A DNA stretch of 64,000 nucleotides from Umbilicaria muhlenbergii (taxonomy: Eukaryota; Ascomycota; Lecanoromycetes; Umbilicariales; Umbilicariaceae): contig KK106981.1 in assembly GCA_000611775.1 (NCBI GenBank), positions 6,098,312-6,162,311 of the forward strand, in the 5' to 3' direction. Below the pieces are notes generated by a model, which searched no databases, had not been told where the DNA came from, and worked only from the letters and a program-made list of their open reading frames with translations. A program made the translations under genes and the position numbers. Position 1 is the first letter of the stretch, and each line of letters begins with the position of its first letter. Of the stretch, positions 10,491 through 20,784 are shown in pieces.

Positions 10491-11291
10491 CTCTACCATC
10501 GACCGCTGGTAACGGGTTTTGATGCTCGGCGTTGTTTACCTTAAGCCTCAAGCCTCAAGCCTCAAGCAACGACGACGGACGCCAAGGAGGTGGCTCTGCG
10601 CACTGGGTATGCAACCAAATTAGTGATTAATCATATGGGAGTTTGATTCACACCGTTGCCAGTCTTTGCGGCAGATGATGCTCAGCTCGTGGTGGAGGAT
10701 TGAGAGCTTCAACAGTCCATGATCGAGCTCGCGGATCTAGCCGCGACAGGACTGGCATTAACTACTGGAGATCAGATCCCGCGAAGCATCATCGGAACAG
10801 ACTTCCCGACGCTCCTACACAAATGCTCTAGCATCTGCAAATCGACGCTCTAAGTGCAATCCTACAGCTACTTGAATTATGGAAATACTGTATTCATAAT
10901 GTTGCGGCTATTGCGTAAGCGGCCGAGTGCTTACCATTGTTAAAGGGTACCTAGTGTTGTAGGATTTCGTCGCTGCACATGTGATTGGGTGATATTTCCA
11001 TTTTCGTGTACCTAAAGACAAACACCCCGCATGCTTCATTCAGTCATACATCTGGTTCCCTGAAACACTCGCATGTCAGGAGATCTAGAGTCGCTGAAAC
11101 AGAGATTGAAATCCTCGATCGAGGGGACAAGCAACCACAGAAACAGTCTGAAGTGATCAAGGGGTAGTGCAAGGGGCACAACCCCGAGCGAAACTGGGCA
11201 ATCTGGTATCAGGTGTTATGAGTGCTCGGTTCCTCCTCTGGTAAACGGAGTAGAGAATGTAGACCGGCGTTCCCCTTAGAGGCCTGCCCGG
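10491..11291. other. Intergenic: EDE1 promoter and alpha-tubulin 3' flank
   Basis: Non-coding. It contains a short tandem heptamer (CTCAAGC, three full copies plus one variant, 10540-10567) some 50 bp upstream of the EDE1 start. Short frames in it have no coding character. Confidence 0.4.
10540..10567. repeat. Short heptamer tandem repeat
   Basis: CTCAAGC is present in three exact copies after one CTTAAGC variant, 50 bp upstream of the EDE1 start codon. Confidence 0.7.
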
Positions 11292-13064
11292 CTAATATTC
11301 CGCTTCAAGACCCTCCTCGCCCTCGGCTGAGTCGGTACCCACCTCTTCGTAGTCGCGCTCGAGGGCAGCTAAGTCTTCACGTGCCTCGGAGAACTCGCCC
11401 TCCTCCATCCCCTCTCCAACGTACCAGTGGACAAAGGCACGCTTCGAGTACATAAGGTCGAACTTGCGGGACAGGGCCGCCCATGCCTCGGCGATCGCGG
11501 TGGTATTCGACAACATGCAGCTAGAGAACTATTAGTAGATGTAAGATCTAGGATACCGTCAAATAGCACTTACACAGCGCGGTTGACCTTGGCCAAGTCA
11601 CCGTTGGGAACCATTTGCGGGGGCTGGTAGCAGATACCAATCTTGAAACCAGTTGGGCACCAGTCAACGAATTGAATAGTGCGCTTAGTTTTCAAGGTAG
11701 CAACGGCGGCGTTCACATCATTGGGGACGACGTCTCCACGGTATAGCAAGCAGGTCGCCATGTATTTTCCGTTGCGAGGATCGCACTTCACCATCTGGTT
11801 GTTTGGCTCGAAGCACGACATCGAGATTTCTTGCACAGAGTTGGCCTCGTGGGATGCCTTAACAGCCGAGACGACAGGAGCATATGCCACAAGAGGGAAA
11901 TGGATACGGGGGTATGGCACAAGGTTAGTCTGGAATTCGTTGAGATCGACGTTGAGTGAACCATCGAATCGAAGGGATGCGGTGATGGAAGAGACAACTG
12001 TGTTCTCATATTAGTATTCTTCCTCGATTCTGCATGTGTGACGTACCTTGAGCGATCAGACGGTTAAGGTTCTCGTAGTTAGGTCTCTCGATGCCCAAGT
12101 TACGTCGGCAGATATCATAGATAGCCTCGTTGTCAACCATAAAACTGCAGTCTGAGTGCTCTAGGGTTGTGTGAGTTGTCAAGATCGAGTTGTAGGGTTC
12201 GACAACCGAGGTAGCGACTTGAGGAGCCGGATAAACACAGAACTCCAGCTTGCACTTCTTGCCATAGTCGACCGAGAGGCGTTCCATAAGCAGCGCACCG
12301 AAGCCCGACCCAGTTCCACCACCGAAGGAGTGGAAAACCAAAAACCCTTGTAGACCGGAGCAGTTGTCGGCAACATGACGAACCTTGTCCAGGACCTGGT
12401 CAATCAGTTCCTTGCCAACTGTGTAGTGGCCACGAGCGTAGTTGTTGGACGCATCCTCTTTTCCAGTGATCATCTGCTCGGGATGGAACAAATGCCGGTA
12501 TGTACCAGTTCTTACTTCGTCCACGACGTTGGGCTCTAGATCGCAGTAGATGGTTCGAGGCACGTACTTGCCCTGGCCTGAGAAGAAAGACCGTCAGTTC
12601 TGCCCGTCGAGTGTGTTATGACAGATGTTTACCTGTCTCGGAGAAGAAGGTACTGAAACCCTGGTCTGGGTCGGCAGCTTTACGCTCCTCGGTGAGGAAC
12701 CCATCAGGCTAGGAAAATAAGACGCGTTAGTACTGGGGTTGGTAGGCCTGGATAGGCTAGAAGCATTGTGTTGATGGTGGGACATACCTGAATACCGTGT
12801 TCAAGACAGTACAGCTAGATTATCGAACATTAGCCCCATCGTCCCTCGAACCATCTCAACAGCATCGACAACATAATTCAGTCATTCTCCAAGGAGAAGA
12901 CATACCTCCCAGCACGAATTGGCAATCTGGCATCCAGCCTGGCCGACTATACGCGTGGTTGAATCAGTACATGGCTCTCTATTCGCTTGGCGGGGTCATG
13001 CCACCTTAGGGGGAACCAGGCGCGTTAAGGGTAACATACCGTTCAAACTGATGACTTCTCTCAT
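11292..13064 (-). CDS. Alpha-tubulin
   Basis: Seven exons: 13040-13064, 12906-12946, 12788-12814, 12633-12708, 12047-12577, 11574-11997 and 11292-11520. They total 450 residues, the normal alpha-tubulin length. The N-terminus [19 protein letters not shown] belongs to the ascomycete tubB-like branch. The GTP-binding tubulin signature GGGTGSG is present in ...[18 protein letters not shown]. The C-terminus is acidic and ends in ...GLEAEY, keeping the terminal Tyr typical of alpha-tubulins. The protein pairs with beta-tubulin to build microtubules for mitosis and transport. Four introns fall in the first 480 bp, and exons 1-3 are only 25, 41 and 27 nt, as is usual for fungal tubulin genes. Confidence 0.97.
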
Positions 13065-13479
13065 GGTGAAGTCGTGTTCCCACTTCGATGGACTCGATGA
13101 CTTTGACTAACTCGGAGACAGGTATTCCCACGTCTTTGTTGTCGTTGTCGGGAAGTGGAGTGGGGAGGTGAGATGGGAGAGTGCAAGGGTGGGTATATGG
13201 GAGATGTGGATGGAAAGTTTTGTGGGTGTTGTTGTTATTCCCCTGTTGCAACGGCGCATCGCGCTAGTGCATCAAGCGATAGAAGATCCCGGCACCGCGT
13301 CTGACGAATTGCCCACTCCTGCCACTTCCAGCAGGCGCGAAGTAGTACGGCCACCACTCTAACCTCCAGTACCGGCCAAGTCTACGTGCTCCAGAAAGTC
13401 GACGTGTCCATTGGTACTGCGGCTACTTTAGTCTTGTTGAATCGTTGAGTCGATCAACCGATGAATACCACGTCCTGCA
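13065..13479. other. Divergent promoter, alpha-tubulin / ER membrane protein
   Basis: About 415 bp separate two genes that point away from each other. There is no clear TATA box. G/T-rich stretches occur at 13140-13250. Confidence 0.4.
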
Positions 13480-14440
13480 ATGCGACCTGCCTCTGTCTAT
13501 GTGACTCTGCTTCTGTGGAGTCTACCCGCCTTCGCCAACGTAGAGAAGACCGTGTTCCTCGCTCCAGCTACGATCCATGTTCCTACAGACCATCCCAACC
13601 TTGATGACCTGCAACTAGATGTATTCTTACCTCTGCAATCATCCTTACGCCTACACGTGGATGCTGCTTTCCCGAGCGCAGAGAGTCCAAAGGGCGTAGA
13701 ATCATGGTATCTCCTTGATAATCTGAACCAAGGTCAACGATACGAGGTCCGCATCTGTTGGAGTGCTACAGTAAGTCGGACCGTACGCCCAGCAGCTTAC
13801 GCCCGGCAGCTTCGTTCCCGCATATGTTCATGCACACTCGTACAGCGAGTGTTTACTTTGTTGTCTGTTCGTATTCATAATGCTGACAACTCCACGGCAG
13901 CAACCAACCAATTTTTGGTTGTACACACACACCCTGTCAACAGTCTTCGAAACACCTGCCCTCATTTCCGCGCTCGCTTCATACTCGGAAACCAGGCAGG
14001 TGAATGCCGACAACACCAAGTCTAGCGTTCATAAGCTCGTCGACACTCCTTCGACCCCTAGGGCTGCCCAGTCTTCATTGCTCTTCCTTCAAGTCTTCGC
14101 AGCCGCTGATTACTACACAACAAACAAAACACTCATGAACGATGTACCCTTAGTTGCGGTCGATATTAGTGAGTAACTTCCGTTATTTGGTGTTTGTCCC
14201 AAGCTGACTGCATATTCAAATATAGTCCTTGATCCCTTCCTCTTCAACGTTTTACCCAGGTCTCTCCTACCAACTGGGGCATATCTCATCGTCCTAGCCG
14301 TGGGGGCGTGGTTCCTCTCCGAGTTTGTCTGGCAACAATTACATCGGCTTTCCCAGAAGAAAGACGTGGGGCGAGGTAGTGAGCAAGTTGGAGACAATGA
14401 CGGCCTAGCACTGGATTCTCTCAACAAGAAGCTCTCCTAA
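13480..14440 (+). CDS. Type I membrane protein with KKXX ER-retrieval tail, fungal uncharacterised family
   Basis: Three exons: 13480-13770, 13901-14168 and 14226-14440; 257 residues. There is an N-terminal signal peptide (MRPASVYVTLLLWSLPAFA) and a luminal domain with a conserved-looking core: SWYLLDNLNQGQRYEVRICW, then PTNFWLYTH. One transmembrane helix follows (GAYLIVLAVGAWFLSEFVW), then a short cytosolic tail ending KKLS. Lys at -3 and -4 is the canonical di-lysine signal for COPI return to the ER. The predicted site is therefore the ER membrane with a luminal beta-type domain. A role in GPI-anchor or glycan assembly would fit the topology but is not shown. The first intron, 130 bp, is longer than most others here. 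Confidence 0.75.
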
Positions 14441-14482
14441 AGGCAAAAAGCGTGTGGACGGCTTCTCTTCTCAACCATCATA

Positions 14483-14941
14483 ATGTCTGGCAAGACACAA
14501 CTTGAGGCACTCTACGCTCTTCCCATCTACACCCTTCCCACAGAGCTTGTCTTGAGCATAATCGAGCGACTTCCAATGCAGGACTATCCAGCGCTCATCC
14601 TAGGAACCCTCCATCTCCTTCGACATCATGGCATAGCCCCCACATTGTCAACACCCGACTTTCATGCGCTGATGGAGTGGAAACCGGCACACGCGCAAGA
14701 TACATCTCAGATCACAATTAAAAACCTGCCGCCTGAATTGCGCTTCCTTTGCACGCAATACCTGAGTGTCAAAGACAAGATAAACTTCATCTTGGCAACT
14801 TGGAAAACATTCAACTGGGCATCATACGTCACTCCCACAGACGGGATAAGTTTTGCCGATGTTTCAGCACAATGTCGCGCAAGCCATATCATACTTGATA
14901 TCACGAAGCAAAAGCCAACGTTGAATGGTGGATACGGCTGA
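14483..14941 (+). CDS. Small F-box-like protein
   Basis: An intronless frame of 152 residues, starting 42 bp after the stop of the preceding gene. It has two stretches resembling the first helices of an F-box: LPTELVLSIIERLPMQD (about residues 18-35) and KNLPPELRFLCTQYLSVKD (about 78-97). There is no LRR or WD40 partner domain. Short proteins of this kind are common in dothideomycetes and may bind Skp1. The close spacing to the upstream gene leaves little room for a promoter. Confidence 0.6.
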   Translation: MSGKTQLEALYALPIYTLPTELVLSIIERLPMQDYPALILGTLHLLRHHGIAPTLSTPDFHALMEWKPAHAQDTSQITIKNLPPELRFLCTQYLSVKDKINFILATWKTFNWASYVTPTDGISFADVSAQCRASHIILDITKQKPTLNGGYG

Positions 14942-17334
14942 GTGCAACATGACAACGTTTGACAGCACAGCCGATCCTCGAACGGCAGGTCAGAGAGTTT
15001 CGGCCATTTGTTGCGAAGATCTGCAAAGCTTAGATAAGAGGCTATCAAAAGATTAAGCAAAGTATGCCGCTCACAGATGTCAGTGCGTTTTGTATCATGC
15101 TCGGGCTTGTGGCAGCAACATTGTTAATGTCGTAGTCCAAGAACACCTAGAGCCATTACAGGGCGTTTGATTTCTAGATACCCAAGCCTCTACAAGCATC
15201 GAGATCGATCCGAAAATGCCAAAGAAATGCCATCACAGCACGTGTTCCCTGAAGGCCCAAGCCTGTGCAAGTTTTCAAATCAATCCGCAAGGTTCAAAGA
15301 TACAATGGTCTTCAGCCCTCAGTTCTGTCACTCGCAACCTGGTCTCTCTTACATTCTCAAGCTTTCATGTTACCAATCTGCATTCAAATCCATCACTCAC
15401 CGTTCGCTCACTCCCCAGCCTCTGTCAATTCAATCCCTCATCCCTCCTCACGCCTCGCCTTCTGCACCCCTCTTAACGAACCCAACTCCGCCCTGAAACC
15501 CGAATTCCCCCTTTCCCCCTACTGAGACAGCAAGCGACAGAACCGCCGGCACGAACCACCAGGTTCGTCAGACACTTTCCGCGAGCAACTCACCACGTCT
15601 CAGTGTGAGAGCCTAGCCTTCGAAGTGACTGCATGTAGTACTTGTCGAGCGGAGGCGCAGGAGAGGCTGATGTGTGAGAGACAGAGATGGCGAGCTGCTG
15701 GGCTGGAGATGGCGATTGTTTATTGAGGGATAGGACATGAGTCACGAGGAACTGGGGGTGGGTGAGAAGAGGTGAAATGGCGGAGGAGTGAACAGGAGAG
15801 GAGGTATGGGGCGGAGGGTTGGGACGGGAAGGAGGGATGGCAGCAGAGGAGTGAAGCTATAAGAGATGAAAGAGAGGAGAGAGGAGGGGTAGATGATGAG
15901 GCGGTGAGCGGAGATAGCGGGAAGAGGCGGCACTGAGATAACGGGTGGGAGGGCTTGTAGACCGTGTTTGGCGAACGGGGAGTTTCGAAGACTAGCTCAG
16001 TGAGTGGACGATCTGAGGGATTGGGGGGAGGGGATAGAGAATGTTGAGTCACCGGTTTGGTGTTGGTCATTAGGGTTGAAGCCGATATGGGAATAAGTGA
16101 TCGTTAGTAGTAGGCCGTGTCGCTGGCATCAAGTACCCACAGTAGGGTACACCGTCTGGCCTCATACATCTATATAAATGCTACACCATCACGGCAGCCA
16201 ATCGGACGAGTAATGTGCTCAAAGCCGGGTAGGGTTTGCTGTTGGAAGCCGACGGCGGCTGTGTGAATATATATACAACAGTCGCATTTTCAAGCTGACG
16301 AGATGCATGAATCGACTACGTAGATTAAGGAGATGTATATCGTGAGAAGTGGTGGTGGTTCTTCACGATGATGGGGTTGTTTGGGGAACGAGAGTGGTGG
16401 TACGTATTTCGAGGATCCCGGTTTATGAATTCGATGTCGACAAATACGGATCAGGGTTAAATCCCGGAACTGGCAATGATTCCTCGGGGTGATGATTAGA
16501 ATTTTATATTCTGTCATATTTCCCAAGTCGACAAGACGTTTGGTTTGCTCAATGGAGGTGCGTGGTTCCAGGTGGATACAGGATGTCGGGGGGTTTTTCG
16601 CCGGTGTTTTTACGCTGCTATTTTATTGTTCATACGGCATCAGAATGCATCAGGATGGTAGTGGGATTGGAGCGGATCTCTCTGAGATACCGAGAATATC
16701 TTGGAGGGATGAGTGGATACGCGGGAGTGGACATGACTGTCAATTTTGAGGCCGTGGGGTTGGAAGGGAGATTTTCCACGTGCTTTAAGGCATTGGTGGC
16801 GCCGGCCGAATGTATTCACACTTGTCGGACCTAGCAATAAGTCGTATGCAAAGGATTAGTCTCCGCGCATGGTGAAGTTGCAATCCGCCAGCTGAGCGCC
16901 GGTTATTCAACGTTAATAACGGCATACTGTCAGAGATATGTTCCTATTACTGAGCATTAATAGTGTCTCTGAACACTTCCACTAAGCGTCCCTTATATCT
17001 TAAACGGCCGATAGCTAGATATCATCACCCTTCTTTTGAACAATAGTGCTCATATAGGCCTCTTTCGGTCCCCTTTAAGCCAGGTCTTGTAAGTGTATGA
17101 AAGGGGTATGAGAACATCGAATACAATATGTGACAGGTCTTTCCTCTTTTCCATGGGTATTGGATTAAAAGATGCTCCTCCACTCAGCAGGCAGTACTCC
17201 TGAGGCCACCTGCTCGTCTCCTAAAAACCTTCTCACCCCTCTTTTTTGAACCGGCGGACACTCTTACTCCTATCTGTAACGGCCTGTGGCAAATCCTTGA
17301 GCACAGATTAAACGTGAGTGAAGAGCGGCTCATG
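14942..17334. other. 2.4-kb stretch without a recognisable gene
   Basis: Contains a pyrimidine-rich stretch (15300-15530) open in three frames at once, which is a composition effect, and a purine-rich tract (15720-16060). From 16900 to 17150 the sequence is more AT-rich. Short frames (for example 16562-16834) show no domain or coding bias. Confidence 0.4.
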
Positions 17335-19708
17335 CTATCGCTCTAAAGCATTTGATCCCTCAAACTTGCATCTTTCACATAAAAAGTCCTGCACACGCTG
17401 CTGGAGGCCGACGCAATGAAGGTGCTGGAACGGATTCGGGCAATGCTGGTTTTTGCATTAGTACAATGAGAAGAGAAATAATATATCCGCAGCCGTGGCA
17501 AAAGGATATACTTACCGGCTCCATACACCCAATGCTTGTCTTCATATCCGTCACTGCTTCGCCACATAAGCAAATCCCATGTGCTTGCCTCCTTTTGGGT
17601 GACGCCTGAACTCGTAAAGGAGCCTTCCCATTGGATGTTGGGCCGCTTTCAGGCTCTTCTGCTTGCTTGAGGGCTGACTTGCTTCGCTCTGCAAAAGAAA
17701 CGTCTTTCCCATCAGCGTGGTCTAGCTCCATCTTATCGCCGGGAACACCGTCCTCTGAGTCTTCTGGATCGGGGCTAGATCGTGAAGGTAACTTTCCCCG
17801 ATACGCAGCAGTACCCTTGAGACCGTTTGATTTGCTGATAATTTCCGCGCAGCTTTTGATGACCGAGGGTTTGATTGCACCATGCAAGAGTAAATTGGTC
17901 GCGTTCTTATGAAACTCCAGCGACATATCTCTCCTAGTCAACCAGCGCTTGTGTGTCCGACAAAATCTGATCAGAGCATCTGCCAGATGCAGACTACTGG
18001 ACAGGTTTTCAAGAAGCATATGCGCATCATAGACCTTTATAAACTCCTTTTCTGCGGCCGTGATGTCCATGAAGTCTTCAATAGTTTCGTCGTGCTTCTG
18101 TTGAAGCCAGCCTTGATCCATCTCGTCGTCACTCTCACTGATGAGCTCACCTTCCTTCAGCGGCCGCTTAGCCACGGACCGGAAATATCTTATCCCCTCC
18201 GGCGCCGGGGGCACGACATGCTTCTTGCGGTCCGGTAAAGGAAGGTCTTTGACAAGAGCTGGATCAAAGAGTTTTACCGTTCCACGATCATACCTCGAAC
18301 TCTCCCTTGAACTGGATGACGACTCTGGGTTCAATCGTGGGGCTGGATTGACAGAAGGCCGTTTCATAGGTCGCCCAGTCCAGCTTTCATCACCTTTCAA
18401 ATATTGTTCCATATCAAAAGACCGCCTTGGCCGCTCCCATGACATTTCACGATCATCCATAACGTCGTTTGAAGCTCTTTCTCGGTAGTCGTCAGCTAGT
18501 TCCACTATAACTTTCACGGCGATGTTTGAGCGCCCTGCTACCATTGTCGCCTCGCTGGTGAGCAAGAACTTGAAATTATCGTGGTTGTTGATCAGATGGA
18601 AATGGAACGCTTCCATACTCCTCAGATTAAGGTGGTTGCAAAACGGGCAGAGATAGCCACTGAGCAACGCCACCTCCTTTTTCTGCGGCCAATCTGGAAA
18701 GGACCATTTTACAGAGATCACGGGAGTCGGAATATCAGGTTCAGATATCGGCGTGAGAAGCCTAGCTTTTGGTGACGGATCTTTCTTTAGCCGTAGGTTT
18801 TGAATCATGAGAGGACTCGGTGAGACCCTCCACTTAACATCAACTTCAAGTCCCAATTTGGTTTTGTAGGCCTTTGAGTCTTGATAGGCCGAGACATCCA
18901 ATAACGTTCCAGTAACTGGACAATCAGGCAGCTTCGCCCACTTCCCAAGAAGCATTGGAGCTTTCACGATTTCCCCATGATCAAAACTTTGCGTGACCTT
19001 TGGGGGCTTTAGCTTCAGAGGAATTGGCGGCCAAGGATCAAGCACATCTGTCGCATAAAGAGTAATCTGCATCAAATAAGATGAGTTCACAATGCTTCTC
19101 ACATTGTCCTGCTGTCCTACCTCCCCTGAAAGCTCACTCGCTTTCAGAGCAAAGGGGCTGTCCAACTCTATTCTCGCTGAATCTCCGTATGCGTTAGAAC
19201 GTATCGCTGCAATCGTACATTTCTTCGTTTGCATGGCCACATATTCTTTTCTGGAGGAACGGGAATCCCAAATGGTAAGAGCGCATTGAGCCGGTATACT
19301 GGACAACCTGGCCCTTTTGCTAGAGGGCTGACCAGACGGGACACTCGTTTGGCGCTTGAGTCGTAGTTCTTTGACATCAACTGATAAAGTGGCATCATGC
19401 CAACCCAAAGTATGCTTCCCTAAACACCGCTCAACCTCTTTGATGCTCCAGAAATTTCGTTCAGCGTCCTTTTTGTGAAGTTTCTGATCTCTCAACAGCG
19501 AGGTTCCATTAGGCACGTGCAACCCGAGCTTCCCACTCATGGTTCCTGGAGCCGATGATTTAGCGGCGAGACGGAACTTGTGATAGCACAAAACTTTGAT
19601 GAGATTTCGTTGTAAGAAAGATCGGGGACGATTTCGTTTGTTGATTTGGTATGTTGAAACGTTGCCTGTATATTTTCTTCTGAATTCTCGCTCCGGTTGA
19701 GATTTCAT
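17335..19708 (-). CDS. SUZ12-like Polycomb (PRC2) subunit with C-terminal PHD finger
   Basis: Two exons: 17516-19708 and 17335-17445; 767 residues. Landmarks are the N-terminal segment PRSFLQRNLIKVL (28-40), a C2H2 zinc finger CPFCNHLNLRSMEAFHFHLINNH (354-376), and a VEFS box (about 500-615) around ESDDEMDQGWLQQKHDETIE. This combination defines SUZ12, the PRC2 subunit that with the EZH2 homologue deposits H3K27 methylation. The intron (17446-17515, branch TACTAATG) splits a further module. Joined, the residues give CLC-x12-C-x4-C-x5-H-x2-C-x11-C-x2-C (about 713-756), a full C4HC3 PHD pattern with Phe in the usual Trp position. If translation ran into the intron it would stop after about 46 residues and lose the finger. 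The start at 19708 is the first ATG; an upstream exon is not excluded. Confidence 0.88.
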
Positions 19709-20784
19709 AGCCCCCTCGAGTTGATAGCATCCCCGAAATCTCGTTGGACTGAAGATGAGAGGTTGCGTGTCTTGTGTACAACATCGACAGACATAACCGA
19801 GAATGAAATCAGGTTTAGGAAAGCGTTGGCCGGACTGATCATAGTAGGAGTACTGAAGCCAGAATCCAGTGGTGTATTGATGAAGGGATGTGAATTGCCA
19901 GGTAATAGTGTCGGACGCAGACTATGGTACAGCCTCGTCCAAACAATTCCACTAATGGTGAGAAGACAAATACAGAGAACGAACAAGACAGTGAAGAAGC
20001 AGAATCAAGAGAGACGACTTTTCGACAAGCGAGCTGTGCTGCCTTGGGGGAAGATATGCTCCGTAAGCTGCTAACTGTGAGGAAAGCCCGTCTCAAGAGC
20101 CGCGTCCTTCACAGCCGCTACGAATAGAATGAACAAAGTCGATCATGGCCGACGAGTCATAATGGGAAATGAACGTGAATCGAGCGGCCGATGGATGTAT
20201 GTGACTCGACTGCTTGCTGACATGCAGGCGGCGTGGAGGAGGACGAGTATCGAGTCGACCTGGCAAGCGGATCTCGAACAACAAGGCGCGCAACTACAGT
20301 AAATTAGGCGAAATTTAATTTTTCTGTGTCAAATCATAAAGGTAAGGTTGTGCAACAAGTGGAAACACAGATTGGGCTGGACATTGATGGGTCACGCCAC
20401 CGCCATCTGCTCCGCATGATAATGAAAACGGACATTCAATGCAACGTGTGAAACAACAGTGCTGAAGCAACAGAGAGAATGGTGGAAGCAGTGTCGCAGC
20501 ATGCTCGGCCAGATCCTCGGAGAGCACGTGATGAGGCTACTGCAAGGGACCCCGCTTCTTAGCGCAATCCAGGCTTCTTCGGCTACCGCTGCTCCTAGCG
20601 CGTCATGAGCCTCAGCCTCTGGAGTGATGCGATTTTCTGGAGATGGCCATGAAACTTGGGCTTCTCTTCTGACTCATCCAAGGCAACAGCACCACCAAAC
20701 GAGGATAAGCTGTTTCGGCCGGTAGTCATGTCCTCATGTCGATGCACTCGCTTGACTCGATAACCACTCGCTAACCCTATTGTC
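19709..20784. other. Divergent intergenic region with a doubtful plus-strand coding segment
   Basis: An open plus-strand frame (about 19700-19870) reads PKSRWTEDERLRVL, like the start of a Myb/SANT helix. Another (19924-20127) ends in KARLKSRVLHSRYE. No ATG connects to the first in frame, and splice sites joining them could not be fixed. A small gene may exist here, but I cannot support one. Confidence 0.25.

Noticed and set aside
15167-15525. Three overlapping plus-strand frames
   Set aside because: All three phases are open at once in a C/T-rich stretch, which is a composition effect rather than coding.
19697-20127. Myb-like plus-strand gene divergent from SUZ12
   Set aside because: No usable ATG in frame and no consistent exon joins; noted only as a possible coding trace.
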